A stretch of DNA of 42,134 nucleotides from Planctomycetota bacterium. Its GTDB lineage: Bacteria > Planctomycetota > JACOTG01 > JAJDCM01. The stretch is from NCBI GenBank assembly GCA_029260825.1, contig JAJDCM010000103.1:1-42134 (forward strand), read 5' to 3'. A program made the translations under genes and the position numbers. A model generated the notes under the pieces. That model had not been told where the DNA came from. It made no database searches and saw nothing but the letters and a program-made list of their open reading frames with translations. Positions 16,351-23,377 of this stretch are shown here, piece by piece. How positions within the stretch are numbered: the stretch's first letter is position 1; each line of letters starts with the position of its first letter.

Positions 16351-17718
16351 TCAGTCCTTCTTATTGGCCTTTTCTTGCATCTCCTTTTTGAGTTTTTCTC
16401 GTTTGCGGCGCACTTCTTCTTTTCTCTTTCTTTTGCCTTCGATCAAGAGATTCTTGAACTCGGGGAAGTCGGATTCGTTTTTCAAGAGGACCTCGACGTA
16501 CATGATGGCCATTTCGTCGGTGGAGGTCCCTCCGTAGCGGACACGACGGGGAGGATTGAAAGGGTTTTGGGGATTCTTGCCGGAATTGTCAAAGACAATG
16601 GTCATGTCAATTCGGGTACCTTTGGGGAGGTACACGGGTTCTTTATAGCGAAAGTGCTCCTGCCAGTTAAAATCCCAGTCTTTGATCAACAGGAGCCACT
16701 TGCTTGATCCATCGGGAAAGGTTGCGGTCGCTCTTACCTCGCGGCCGAGGTAGTGACAGTGGGCGGCGATTCCGATTGCATCCGAGTCGGCCGGTACGAC
16801 GAGAGAATCTGAAACCACGTAGTTGTTGTCACCAGCTGGGATGTCCATGGAATTGTTGTGGAGTCTCATCCCGGTCAAGACCCGTTTTGGAGCATCGCCA
16901 AAATAGAGTCCGATCTGGGATTGCTCGTACTCCGCCTTTCCGGAGGGCTTCAGATGGGAGCGAAGGACAAGATAGTCGCCCTTCAATATTTGCTTTGATA
17001 CCCCCTCTGGAAGAAACCTCGTGATCGCGCCCGGCGTCCAACCCTCAAGAAGCTCTCCCTCAAAGCCCAAACCATCGCCCCCTTTTTGTCGTGACTTGTT
17101 TGTTCTCATGATGAAAACATGGTGGACTCCCTGAGGACTGGTCGGCCGAAACTCGGCAGCCTTGATGTATTGGTCCTTCTCAAGATCGAGTGGAATGACG
17201 AACCTCTCATAGAGCTCGGGCCCTTCTGCGGGGATGAGGTATGGTTCCTTCATCTGGACGACGAGATCCGGCTTGCCAAGGCGCCATCCACTCTCATACT
17301 TCGGGATTTCGGGTGACTTCTCCGGATTGCCCTCTTTCATGCCCCCCTTCACCCATGCTTCGATCAGTGCAAGGCTCTCCTTTTCGAGAACTCGGGCTCC
17401 TTCGAACTCTCCGAAACCGGGCTCGGCTTTCCAGGGAGGCATGTAGCGCTCCTGGGTTACCTGGACAATCTGACGGCCGCGGCGACGGACATCTTTATAA
17501 CTCATGAGATCAAAGGGTGCGCCTCCCTTGGGATGATGGCAGGAGGAACAGTTGTCGAGGATGATCGAAGCAATGTCTTCATGGTAGGTTGGAGCACGGA
17601 GGTCGGTCTCAGGCTGAGGGCTTCCGTTTACCGCTTCCGGGATTGAAAAGCCGACCCCCAAGAGCGTCAGGAGAACAAGAGCTACTCTTTTTGGTCGGTG
17701 GGTGAGTCGTTTGATGAT
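16351..17718 (-). CDS. Exported monohaem cytochrome c with PHM-like copper domain; start probably AUC
   Basis: This encodes about 455 residues if started at ATC 17718 (or ATC 17715). The only standard start codon, TTG 17661, falls inside the hydrophobic core of an otherwise excellent signal peptide (KRLTHRPKR then VALVLLTLLGVGF, 17713-17650). GGAG lies a few bases before the ATC pair, inside the upstream gene. The mature protein has CSSCHH (haem c), GRQIVQVTQERYMPPW, then a domain resembling copper type II ascorbate-dependent monooxygenases (PHM/DBH): PQGVHHVFIM and AAHCHYLGREV are copper-type His clusters. The C-terminus is a Lys/Arg/Glu helix. In related bacteria redoxin, cytochrome c and PHM-like domains form one polypeptide; here the redoxin is the separate upstream gene, overlapping by ~37 nt. 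Substrate unknown. Confidence 0.8.
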   Translation of the reverse strand: MIKRLTHRPKRVALVLLTLLGVGFSIPEAVNGSPQPETDLRAPTYHEDIASIILDNCSSCHHPKGGAPFDLMSYKDVRRRGRQIVQVTQERYMPPWKAEPGFGEFEGARVLEKESLALIEAWVKGGMKEGNPEKSPEIPKYESGWRLGKPDLVVQMKEPYLIPAEGPELYERFVIPLDLEKDQYIKAAEFRPTSPQGVHHVFIMRTNKSRQKGGDGLGFEGELLEGWTPGAITRFLPEGVSKQILKGDYLVLRSHLKPSGKAEYEQSQIGLYFGDAPKRVLTGMRLHNNSMDIPAGDNNYVVSDSLVVPADSDAIGIAAHCHYLGREVRATATFPDGSSKWLLLIKDWDFNWQEHFRYKEPVYLPKGTRIDMTIVFDNSGKNPQNPFNPPRRVRYGGTSTDEMAIMYVEVLLKNESDFPEFKNLLIEGKRKRKEEVRRKREKLKKEMQEKANKKD

Positions 17719-18335
17719 TGCATCTCCGGAATATTACAGCCAACAGTTTCAGTCAGTGAACGGGAGTAGGGTTTCCCGGATGTAATGGCGTCAAGAGCAT
17801 CTCGCAGGTCTCTTTTGGTCGGCGAGAATCTTCGATGACCCAGCTCGGAATACATGTCATCGATGCGTCCGCGATACAGAAGTTCCCCTTCGGGGCTCAT
17901 CACCGCGGCCTCGGGTGTCATGGTCGCCCCCGTTGCTCGAACAAGATCGAACTTGCGATCGATCATCGCGGGTACGGCGATTTTGTAGTCTGCCACGTGA
18001 TTCTTTGCCGCCTCCAGTTCGAATTCTGGATCGGCGTAGATGAGCCAGAAGTCCACACCACGTCCGTCAAACTCTTCGGCGATGCGATTCATCTCCGGGA
18101 CGTAGAAGTTTGCAATCGGACAGTCCCAAAGAACGAAGAACAGGACGCTAGCTCTTTGCCCCCGATTGGCGAGGGGAGGTTCTGCTGGTTTCTCCACGTT
18201 TACGTATACGAGGGAATCGGAAGAGGGGCGGGGAATATCGAGGTCATCGGCGACCCAGCTGGCACAATTCAATAGCGTGCACGGGACGATCCAGGAAGCA
18301 AAGAATAGTCCGAGTAGAGTTCTTGGTTGGTGCAT
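17682..18335 (-). CDS. Redoxin-family (SCO/TlpA-like) lipoprotein
   Basis: This encodes 217 residues from ATG 18335, the start that fits both a lipoprotein signal (MHQPRTLLGLFFASWIVPCTLLNC, Cys24) and the promoter 39 nt upstream; the frame stays open to 18569 but through the promoter. The thioredoxin-fold core has VLFFVLWDCPIANFYVPEM: a single redox Cys (WDCPIAN) in place of CxxC. It continues with DFWLIYADPE, VPAMIDRKFDLVRATGAT, TPEAAVMSPEGELLYRGRID and the C-terminal GCNIPE Cys characteristic of this redoxin subfamily. It is periplasmic and membrane-anchored, probably a thiol peroxidase/reductase or metal-centre assembly factor partnering with the downstream cytochrome/PHM protein. The 3' end overlaps that gene. 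Confidence 0.85.
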   Translation of the reverse strand: MHQPRTLLGLFFASWIVPCTLLNCASWVADDLDIPRPSSDSLVYVNVEKPAEPPLANRGQRASVLFFVLWDCPIANFYVPEMNRIAEEFDGRGVDFWLIYADPEFELEAAKNHVADYKIAVPAMIDRKFDLVRATGATMTPEAAVMSPEGELLYRGRIDDMYSELGHRRFSPTKRDLRDALDAITSGKPYSRSLTETVGCNIPEMQSSNDSPTDQKE

Positions 18336-18373
18336 CGAGACGAGTCCTTCAATATGCCGTTTGGAAGTCGTTG

Positions 18374-18422
18374 ATCCACTCATTCTAGTTGTGAGAAGTG
18401 GGGTCCCCTTGATGTGGATCAA
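18374..18422 (-). promoter_or_regulatory. FNR/FixK-type box with -10 for the redoxin gene
   Basis: TTGAT-GTGG-ATCAA (18409-18422) is a perfect palindrome. On the minus strand TAGAAT (18387-18382, 5/6) gives a start at ~18375 with the box at about -41. This also decides the translation start at 18335. Confidence 0.72.
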
Positions 18423-18458
18423 GTCCAAACGCGAGGTTGAGTCGCTCACACTCGCTGC

Positions 18459-18507
18459 TTGAGGCAGATCAAGGTGCTTCATGCGTGCCTGCGCTAAGCT
18501 ATTTCTG
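18459..18507 (+). promoter_or_regulatory. FNR/FixK-type box for the divergent USP gene
   Basis: TTGAG-GCAG-ATCAA (18459-18472) has one off-consensus base. TAAGCT at 18495-18500 is in exact class II register (start ~18507, box centre -41.5). It lies 50 bp from the box serving the redoxin gene on the other strand. Confidence 0.6.
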
Positions 18508-18605
18508 GAAAGCGGATCTGGTGGCGATCCGCGGATTGTTCGTCCTGCGGTTGTATTTCTAGCCAACAAAAGTTGGCTCGTTCAACCCTTTTCTGGAGGT
18601 GAAAG

Positions 18606-19136
18606 ATGAAAGACACAACGAAGCGAATTCTGTTTACCACGGATGGGTCAGACTGCTCTTTTGCAGCGTTCGAGCAGGCAATCGCGATGGCGAAGTCTCA
18701 GAATACCGGGTTGATCTTTCTTTCGATCATTCCTCCGGCGATAACGACCATGTCACCCTACGAAGGCACGGTTGTCCCGGCGAATCTTGCCGAGATTTCA
18801 AAACACAAGAAAATCGCGATGGAGAAGCAGATTCTGGCAAGGATCACGGGTGTCAAAGTAGACGTTCCCTTCGGGATCGAAGTTGTCGAAGAAGTGAGCC
18901 CTGCCCGGGCGATTTTGACCCGGATCGAGGAAGACGATGTTGCTCTTGTCGTGATGGCGACTCATGGTCACACAGGGTTGAAGCATATCCTCTTTGGAAG
19001 CACGGTTGAGAAGGTTGTACGGAGAAGCCCGGTCCCCGTGTTGACTGTACGATCTTTGCCTGTTCCTGAAGGCGATCCTGAATGGAATGAAGAGGTTTCT
19101 ACAGCAGGTCCTGCCAGGAAAGGTCAAGATGGATGA
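18606..19136 (+). CDS. Universal stress protein
   Basis: This encodes 176 residues; ATG 18606 follows GGAGGTGA, a strong site. It is a single Usp domain: KRILFTTDGSDCSFAAFEQA, TGLIFLSIIPPA, VALVVMATHGHTGLKHILFGSTVEKVVRRSPVPVLTV. The ATP loop keeps G-9x-G-S but the first Gly is Ala (ATHG). A 20-residue insertion between strands 2 and 3 and a ~20-residue polar tail extend the usual ~145-residue size. It is transcribed divergently from the redoxin gene from its own FNR-type box and converges with the hemerythrin-like gene 70 bp downstream; that gap holds only a small TGCC/GGCA hairpin. Confidence 0.9.
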   Translation: MKDTTKRILFTTDGSDCSFAAFEQAIAMAKSQNTGLIFLSIIPPAITTMSPYEGTVVPANLAEISKHKKIAMEKQILARITGVKVDVPFGIEVVEEVSPARAILTRIEEDDVALVVMATHGHTGLKHILFGSTVEKVVRRSPVPVLTVRSLPVPEGDPEWNEEVSTAGPARKGQDG

Positions 19137-19206
19137 AGGGTTCCCAATATCTTGAAGATGCATGAGACGGAGAATTGCCGGAGGCACTTCTGACCGACTC
19201 ACCCCA

Positions 19207-19845
19207 CTAGCAACTGCATCCTTCTCCGCACCCTCCACCACTTGGCAAGAGGCTTTTCATCCCGTAGAAATCAATGCGTGCTTTCTGACACAGCATTTTT
19301 CCCAGACGGATCAATGAGTCCCGGCCGTCGGTGCCAAAGGCTTCCCGTTCGATCGCCTGGAACGATTTCAGCATTTTGTTTCCGTTCAGGTTCGACAGGG
19401 TTTCCTGAGCGATGGGGTAAAGACCCATGTTTTCGCGCTGTAGGTGCTCACGAAACACGAATGCATAGCTTCCGCCTGCCTGAGCGATCGAGCGGGGATT
19501 ACCCGTTGTCAGGAGTTCTCGGAGTTTGTGGAGCCGGACGATTCCGTCCTTGTGGTCGGCCCTCGTTCCGACGATCACCGAGTTGTCGGCGGCTAAACCT
19601 CTCTCGAGAAGCGCGGGAATGAGAACCGCCTCCTCTTTCTTGTGATGACAGTTCTGGGCGAACTTCTCCAGGAAAGTTGCTGCCGAGCTCCAGAAGTCAA
19701 TCTCCATGTCCTCACCGTCGAAGACGTTGATGGACTCCTTCTCGATGGCGTTCAATACGGACGAAATCACATTGTTTTCTTCAAAGAGAACCTCGATGAA
19801 GCGGGGCTGTTGAACGGCGGCTGGTTGGTCGGTTTGGTTCTGCAT
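19207..19845 (-). CDS. Hemerythrin-like protein lacking the first His, Cys-rich tail
   Basis: This encodes 212 residues; ATG 19845 has GGAG ~11 nt upstream. The four-helix HHE pattern is clear: NCHHKKEE (H67/H68/E71), ADHKDG (H98) and REHLQREN (H134/E138). The position equivalent to the first-helix His of other hemerythrins is Asn (EENNVI, N24), so one iron would lose a ligand. The C-terminus ends GGGCGEGCSC, three Cys in eight residues, which could bind metal or Fe-S. It differs enough from the protein at 15739 to suggest a distinct function. It is 30 bp downstream of the narK-doxX gene and is probably the last gene of the nar-act train. Confidence 0.82.
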   Translation of the reverse strand: MQNQTDQPAAVQQPRFIEVLFEENNVISSVLNAIEKESINVFDGEDMEIDFWSSAATFLEKFAQNCHHKKEEAVLIPALLERGLAADNSVIVGTRADHKDGIVRLHKLRELLTTGNPRSIAQAGGSYAFVFREHLQRENMGLYPIAQETLSNLNGNKMLKSFQAIEREAFGTDGRDSLIRLGKMLCQKARIDFYGMKSLLPSGGGCGEGCSC

Positions 19846-19875
19846 GATCAGGTTGCTCCATTCAGTAAGATGTGG

Positions 19876-21657
19876 TCAGGAAGCTTCCAGCTCCCTTTCG
19901 GAATCGGCTCGAAGGAGATGATCGAGGGAGAAGGGGCCGGATCCGCGCCACACGAGGAGTACGAGAGAGAAGAAGACGAACATGGTGAACTGGGAGGTTT
20001 CGTTCGTGGAGAAGAGGCCTCCAATGGACTCGGAAAAGCTCACGACGATGGCCCCGATCAGTACGACAGCATTGGCTCCGGCCGCAACGCGGGTAACGAA
20101 GCCCATCGCCAGGGATGCTCCACCGATGACGTGGGCGAAAACGACGGACCAGGCAATCAAAGTTTGCCCCGCGCCCAGGCTGCTTTCCAGGGTCCTTTCA
20201 AGTACGGACATGTTGGTGATGAAATAAATACCCTTTGCTACGAGCGCGATACCCAGATACACACGGAGTGCATCCATGGGGCGGATGTGCTTGATGCCGG
20301 GAATCAGTTCGATCCAAGGCGTACGAGGGGAGTGAGTGGCGCTGCGTGTGGCGATCGCTACCTTGTATTCATCCGCCGCGACTTTCTCTTCAGAAGTTCC
20401 AAACCGCACGAAGAATGTAGCGAAGGAGCACAGGATTACCAGGCCGCCCAGGATGAGAAGGGCAACCGGGTAGCTGATGCTTTCGGCACGAACGAGGAAG
20501 CCCGCCATCACCGCTCCCATGTTTCCTCCCGCTCCCACAATTCCCGCTACCGAGCCAAGCGCCTTCTTGTTGATGAACGGAACGACCGAGTAGGTGGCTC
20601 CTTCCGACATCTGAACGAAAAGGCTGAAGACGATCATGGTCGGGATCGCGAATGCGATGACTCTCATTTGAGAGAAGAAGATCAGAGAGATGCCTTCGAT
20701 GAATAGAGCGATGAATAGCCACTTCACCCGACCGTTCAGTCCGTGCTTCCGGACGAACCTGTCGCTGATGTATCCTCCGAGGGTGCGTGCGAAGATGTTC
20801 ATCAGTCCAAACAAACCGGCCACAAGTCCCGCTGTTTTGAGTCCGAGGTCGAAATAGTCCATGTAGTACAAGGCGGCAATGTTGTTAATGGTGAGCTCAA
20901 TGCCAAAGCAGGCGGCATAGATGAGGAATAGGGCCCAGACTCTGTGGTCTCGAGCGGCGAGGAGGAAAGTCCCCTTTGATTTTTCTCTCGACGTGATCAA
21001 GCCCTTTTTTCGAAGCTCTTTGAAGTTGCCATCAGGAAGATCGGTCGTGATGAAGAAGTAGGCCAGGCCGGTAACAAAGCAAACGGCACCCGCGGCCACC
21101 ATGCTCGCTCTCCAGCTCGCTGCATTCGTCAATCCCAGGGCGAGAAAGGCAGCGAACACTAATGGCATGATCATCTGGGTGACACCACCGCCCAGGTTTC
21201 CCCATCCGGCTGAGGTCGCATTCGCTGTTCCCACGCAGTTCGGAGCAAACATCACGGAAGTGTGGTACTGAGTGATGACAAAGGATGCTCCGATCACGCC
21301 AATGCCGAGACGGAACAGCAGGAAACTTTCGTACCCTGTCGCCAAGCCGATGCCCATCACCGGAAGTGCCCCAACCATGAGGAGGAATGTGTAGCAAAGT
21401 CGTGGACCGATTCGGTCGCAAAGCCAGCCGATCAGGAGCCGGGCGAAAATCGTGATTGCTACGGAGGCGATGATTGTGTTGCCGATTTGTGTCTTGGATA
21501 GATCGAGCTCCTCCCGAACTACACCCATCAAAGGAGCAATGCCGAACCAGGCAAAGAAGCACAAGAAGAAGGAGAACCAGCTCATGTGGAACGCCCGCAT
21601 CTGACGGGTTTTCAGACTGAAGAGATTGATCGAAGTCGCTTTGTTCTTAACTTCCAT
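19876..21657 (-). CDS. NarK-type nitrate/nitrite transporter fused to a C-terminal DoxX-like domain
   Basis: This encodes 593 residues; ATG 21657 has AGGAG 9 nt upstream. Residues ~20-445 form a 12-helix MFS transporter of the nitrate/nitrite porter family, with the glycine signature GWGNLGGGVTQ, ARLLIGWLCDRIGPR between helices 2 and 3, and ARTLGGYISDRF. After a ~25-residue linker, residues ~457-580 hold a four-helix membrane domain (MDALRVYLGIALVAKG, IAWSVVFAHVIGGASLAMGF, RVAAGANAVVLIGAIV, FTMFVFFSLVLLVW) resembling DoxX/DoxD. The DoxX family is linked to quinol/thiol redox membrane complexes. The fusion suggests coupling of nitrate/nitrite movement to membrane redox state; this is an inference. 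It is the second of two adjacent NarK genes, 93 bp downstream of the first. Confidence 0.88.
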   Translation of the reverse strand: MEVKNKATSINLFSLKTRQMRAFHMSWFSFFLCFFAWFGIAPLMGVVREELDLSKTQIGNTIIASVAITIFARLLIGWLCDRIGPRLCYTFLLMVGALPVMGIGLATGYESFLLFRLGIGVIGASFVITQYHTSVMFAPNCVGTANATSAGWGNLGGGVTQMIMPLVFAAFLALGLTNAASWRASMVAAGAVCFVTGLAYFFITTDLPDGNFKELRKKGLITSREKSKGTFLLAARDHRVWALFLIYAACFGIELTINNIAALYYMDYFDLGLKTAGLVAGLFGLMNIFARTLGGYISDRFVRKHGLNGRVKWLFIALFIEGISLIFFSQMRVIAFAIPTMIVFSLFVQMSEGATYSVVPFINKKALGSVAGIVGAGGNMGAVMAGFLVRAESISYPVALLILGGLVILCSFATFFVRFGTSEEKVAADEYKVAIATRSATHSPRTPWIELIPGIKHIRPMDALRVYLGIALVAKGIYFITNMSVLERTLESSLGAGQTLIAWSVVFAHVIGGASLAMGFVTRVAAGANAVVLIGAIVVSFSESIGGLFSTNETSQFTMFVFFSLVLLVWRGSGPFSLDHLLRADSERELEAS

Positions 21658-21699
21658 CCAGATTTGCTCCTGAGCAAGGTGGCCAGTCGTGCAAGTCAG

Positions 21700-21727
21700 A
21701 GGCCCCGGGCATTGTGGCTTGGGGCCT
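21700..21727 (-). other. Intercistronic hairpin between the two narK genes
   Basis: AGGCCCC (21700-21706) and GGGGCCT (21721-21727) form a perfect 7-bp stem with a 14-nt loop; two further GC pairs can form inside. It lies in the only sizeable gap (93 bp) within the act-narK part of the train. There is no T-run. It is a candidate mRNA stability or partial termination element. Confidence 0.5.
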
Positions 21728-21750
21728 TGGCGTCGACTTCTGAAGCGAGA

Positions 21751-23358
21751 CTAGGGGTTTTTTACGTAGGCGTTCGGACGTAGATAGAACCAGTAGTTGA
21801 GAAGAGAACAGAGGAAGTAGAACGTTGCGAAACCGTAGAGGGCATACTCGGGTGTAACCGCTTTGATTTGCTCGCCAAAGACGATGGGGATGATGAAGGC
21901 ACCGTAGGCAGCGACCGCAGACGTCCATCCCAGAACGGGCCCCGCTTGCTCTTTGTTGAAGACGATGGCAATGGTTCGGAAGGTTGATCCGTTACCAACT
22001 CCAGTCGCTGTGAAGAGGAGGATGAAGAGACCGAAGAAGGGCCAGAAGTAGTCTTCAGGTGTCGCTGATGTATAGGCTTTTGACATGAAGTATGCGACTC
22101 CAAGAGCCGTTGCAATCATCATCACGGACACCACTTGAGTGACCCGAGCACCGCCCACTTTGTCTGCAATCCAGCCACCCACCGGACGGATCAAGGCGCC
22201 GATGAAGGGACCCATCCAGGCGTACGTAAGAGCACTTGGGCCATTGGCGTTGATCGTGTCGTGGGTCAACGTTCCGTCAGCACCAGGGATGTGTTGAAAG
22301 CCGAAGATGACCTTGATGGCCAGCGGAAACGCGGCGGAGTATCCGATGAACGAGCCGAAAGTCATGGTGTAAATGACCGTCATGGCCCAGGTGTGTTTGT
22401 TGTTGAAGATCTTGTACTGACGAGCCAGATTCGCCTTGAGATCTCCCCAGCTAAGAAGCCGCATCAGGAGCACCGTCCCTGCGATGACGATGGGGAGCAC
22501 GATCCACTTGCTGAGCAAAGCCAATCCCGTGGGCTTGGGGAGGAGCAAGTAGAGTCCGACCGCGGCGGTTACGAAGCCGATGGCCAGCAAGAACGTCATC
22601 TTGGCGAATGCGGGTAGGGGGGCGCCAAGTCCCGGAGAAACGGCTTCGGTTCGAATGTTGTTCATCCCGAACCAACCCGCAAAACCCAGCGGGATCAGGA
22701 ACAGCAGCCAGACGAATCCTGCATTATGAATATAGGTGTCGGTTCCGGACGGAATCTTCCCGATCAGCGTTCCACTCGCGTTCAGGAGTGTCATGGGATC
22801 GCCGCCGAAGATTCCGCTTGTCATGACGAGTGGGACGAGAATTTGCATCGTTGTCACGCCGAAGTTTCCGAGTCCGGCGTTGAGCCCAAGAGAAGTTCCC
22901 TGCACTTTTTTGGGGAAGAAGAAGCTGATGTTTGACATTGAAGAGGCAAAGTTTCCTCCTCCAAACCCGGACAGGAGGGCGAGGGCTTGAAACACCCAGA
23001 GGGGGGTTGTCGGGTCTTTCAAGGCAAAGCCGGTTCCCACCGCAGGGAGAATGAGTAGGGCGGTCGTGAAGAAGATCGTGTTCCGTCCACCGGCGATGCG
23101 GATGAAGAACGTGCTGGGAATGCGAAGGGTTGCTCCGGACAGTCCGGCGATGGACATCAGGGTGAAGAGCTCTGCCTTTTCGAACGCAAACCCGAGGTTG
23201 AGCATTTGAACGGTGATGATGCCCCAGTAGAGCCACACTGCAAAGCCGCAGAGAAGACTCGGGATCGAAATCCAGAGATTTCGCTGGGCGATCTTCTTCC
23301 CGGTTTTGTTCCAGAATTCGGGATCTTCAACGTCCCACTTGTCGATGTTTGTGGACAT
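21751..23358 (-). CDS. narK: NarK-family nitrate/nitrite transporter
   Basis: This encodes 535 residues from ATG 23358, which has AAGGAG ~10 nt upstream; the frame runs open to 23427 without a better site. It is an MFS protein of the NNP family: KKIAQRNLWISIPSLLCGFAVW (helix 1), GGGNFASSMSNISFFFPKK (first nitrate signature), GLNAGLGNFGVT, RPVGGWIADKVGG and GVGNGSTFRTIAIVF (second signature). A ~40-residue periplasmic/central insertion (FGGDPMTLLNASGT...) is typical of NarK2/NarU-type proteins. It moves nitrate in and/or exchanges nitrite across the inner membrane to feed the cytoplasmic NarG active site. It lies 19 bp behind actF, so is co-transcribed. Confidence 0.93.
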   Translation of the reverse strand: MSTNIDKWDVEDPEFWNKTGKKIAQRNLWISIPSLLCGFAVWLYWGIITVQMLNLGFAFEKAELFTLMSIAGLSGATLRIPSTFFIRIAGGRNTIFFTTALLILPAVGTGFALKDPTTPLWVFQALALLSGFGGGNFASSMSNISFFFPKKVQGTSLGLNAGLGNFGVTTMQILVPLVMTSGIFGGDPMTLLNASGTLIGKIPSGTDTYIHNAGFVWLLFLIPLGFAGWFGMNNIRTEAVSPGLGAPLPAFAKMTFLLAIGFVTAAVGLYLLLPKPTGLALLSKWIVLPIVIAGTVLLMRLLSWGDLKANLARQYKIFNNKHTWAMTVIYTMTFGSFIGYSAAFPLAIKVIFGFQHIPGADGTLTHDTINANGPSALTYAWMGPFIGALIRPVGGWIADKVGGARVTQVVSVMMIATALGVAYFMSKAYTSATPEDYFWPFFGLFILLFTATGVGNGSTFRTIAIVFNKEQAGPVLGWTSAVAAYGAFIIPIVFGEQIKAVTPEYALYGFATFYFLCSLLNYWFYLRPNAYVKNP

Positions 23359-23377
23359 CGTCGCCAAGCTCCTTGGG

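Noticed and set aside
18336..18569. Upstream extension of the redoxin gene to an in-frame start at 18569
   Set aside because: It would translate through both FNR-type boxes and the predicted transcription start; the lipoprotein signal begins cleanly at 18335.
19642..20706. A 354-codon plus-strand frame opposite narK-doxX
   Set aside because: It is antisense to a clear membrane protein; the composition (Glu/Asp/Gly/His rich, no domain) is that of a complement of hydrophobic codons.
21666..21679. TTGCT-CCTG-AGCAA palindrome upstream of narK-doxX as an FNR-type box
   Set aside because: It deviates at the core TTGA/TCAA positions, overlaps the ribosome-binding site (AGGAG) and has no suitable -10.
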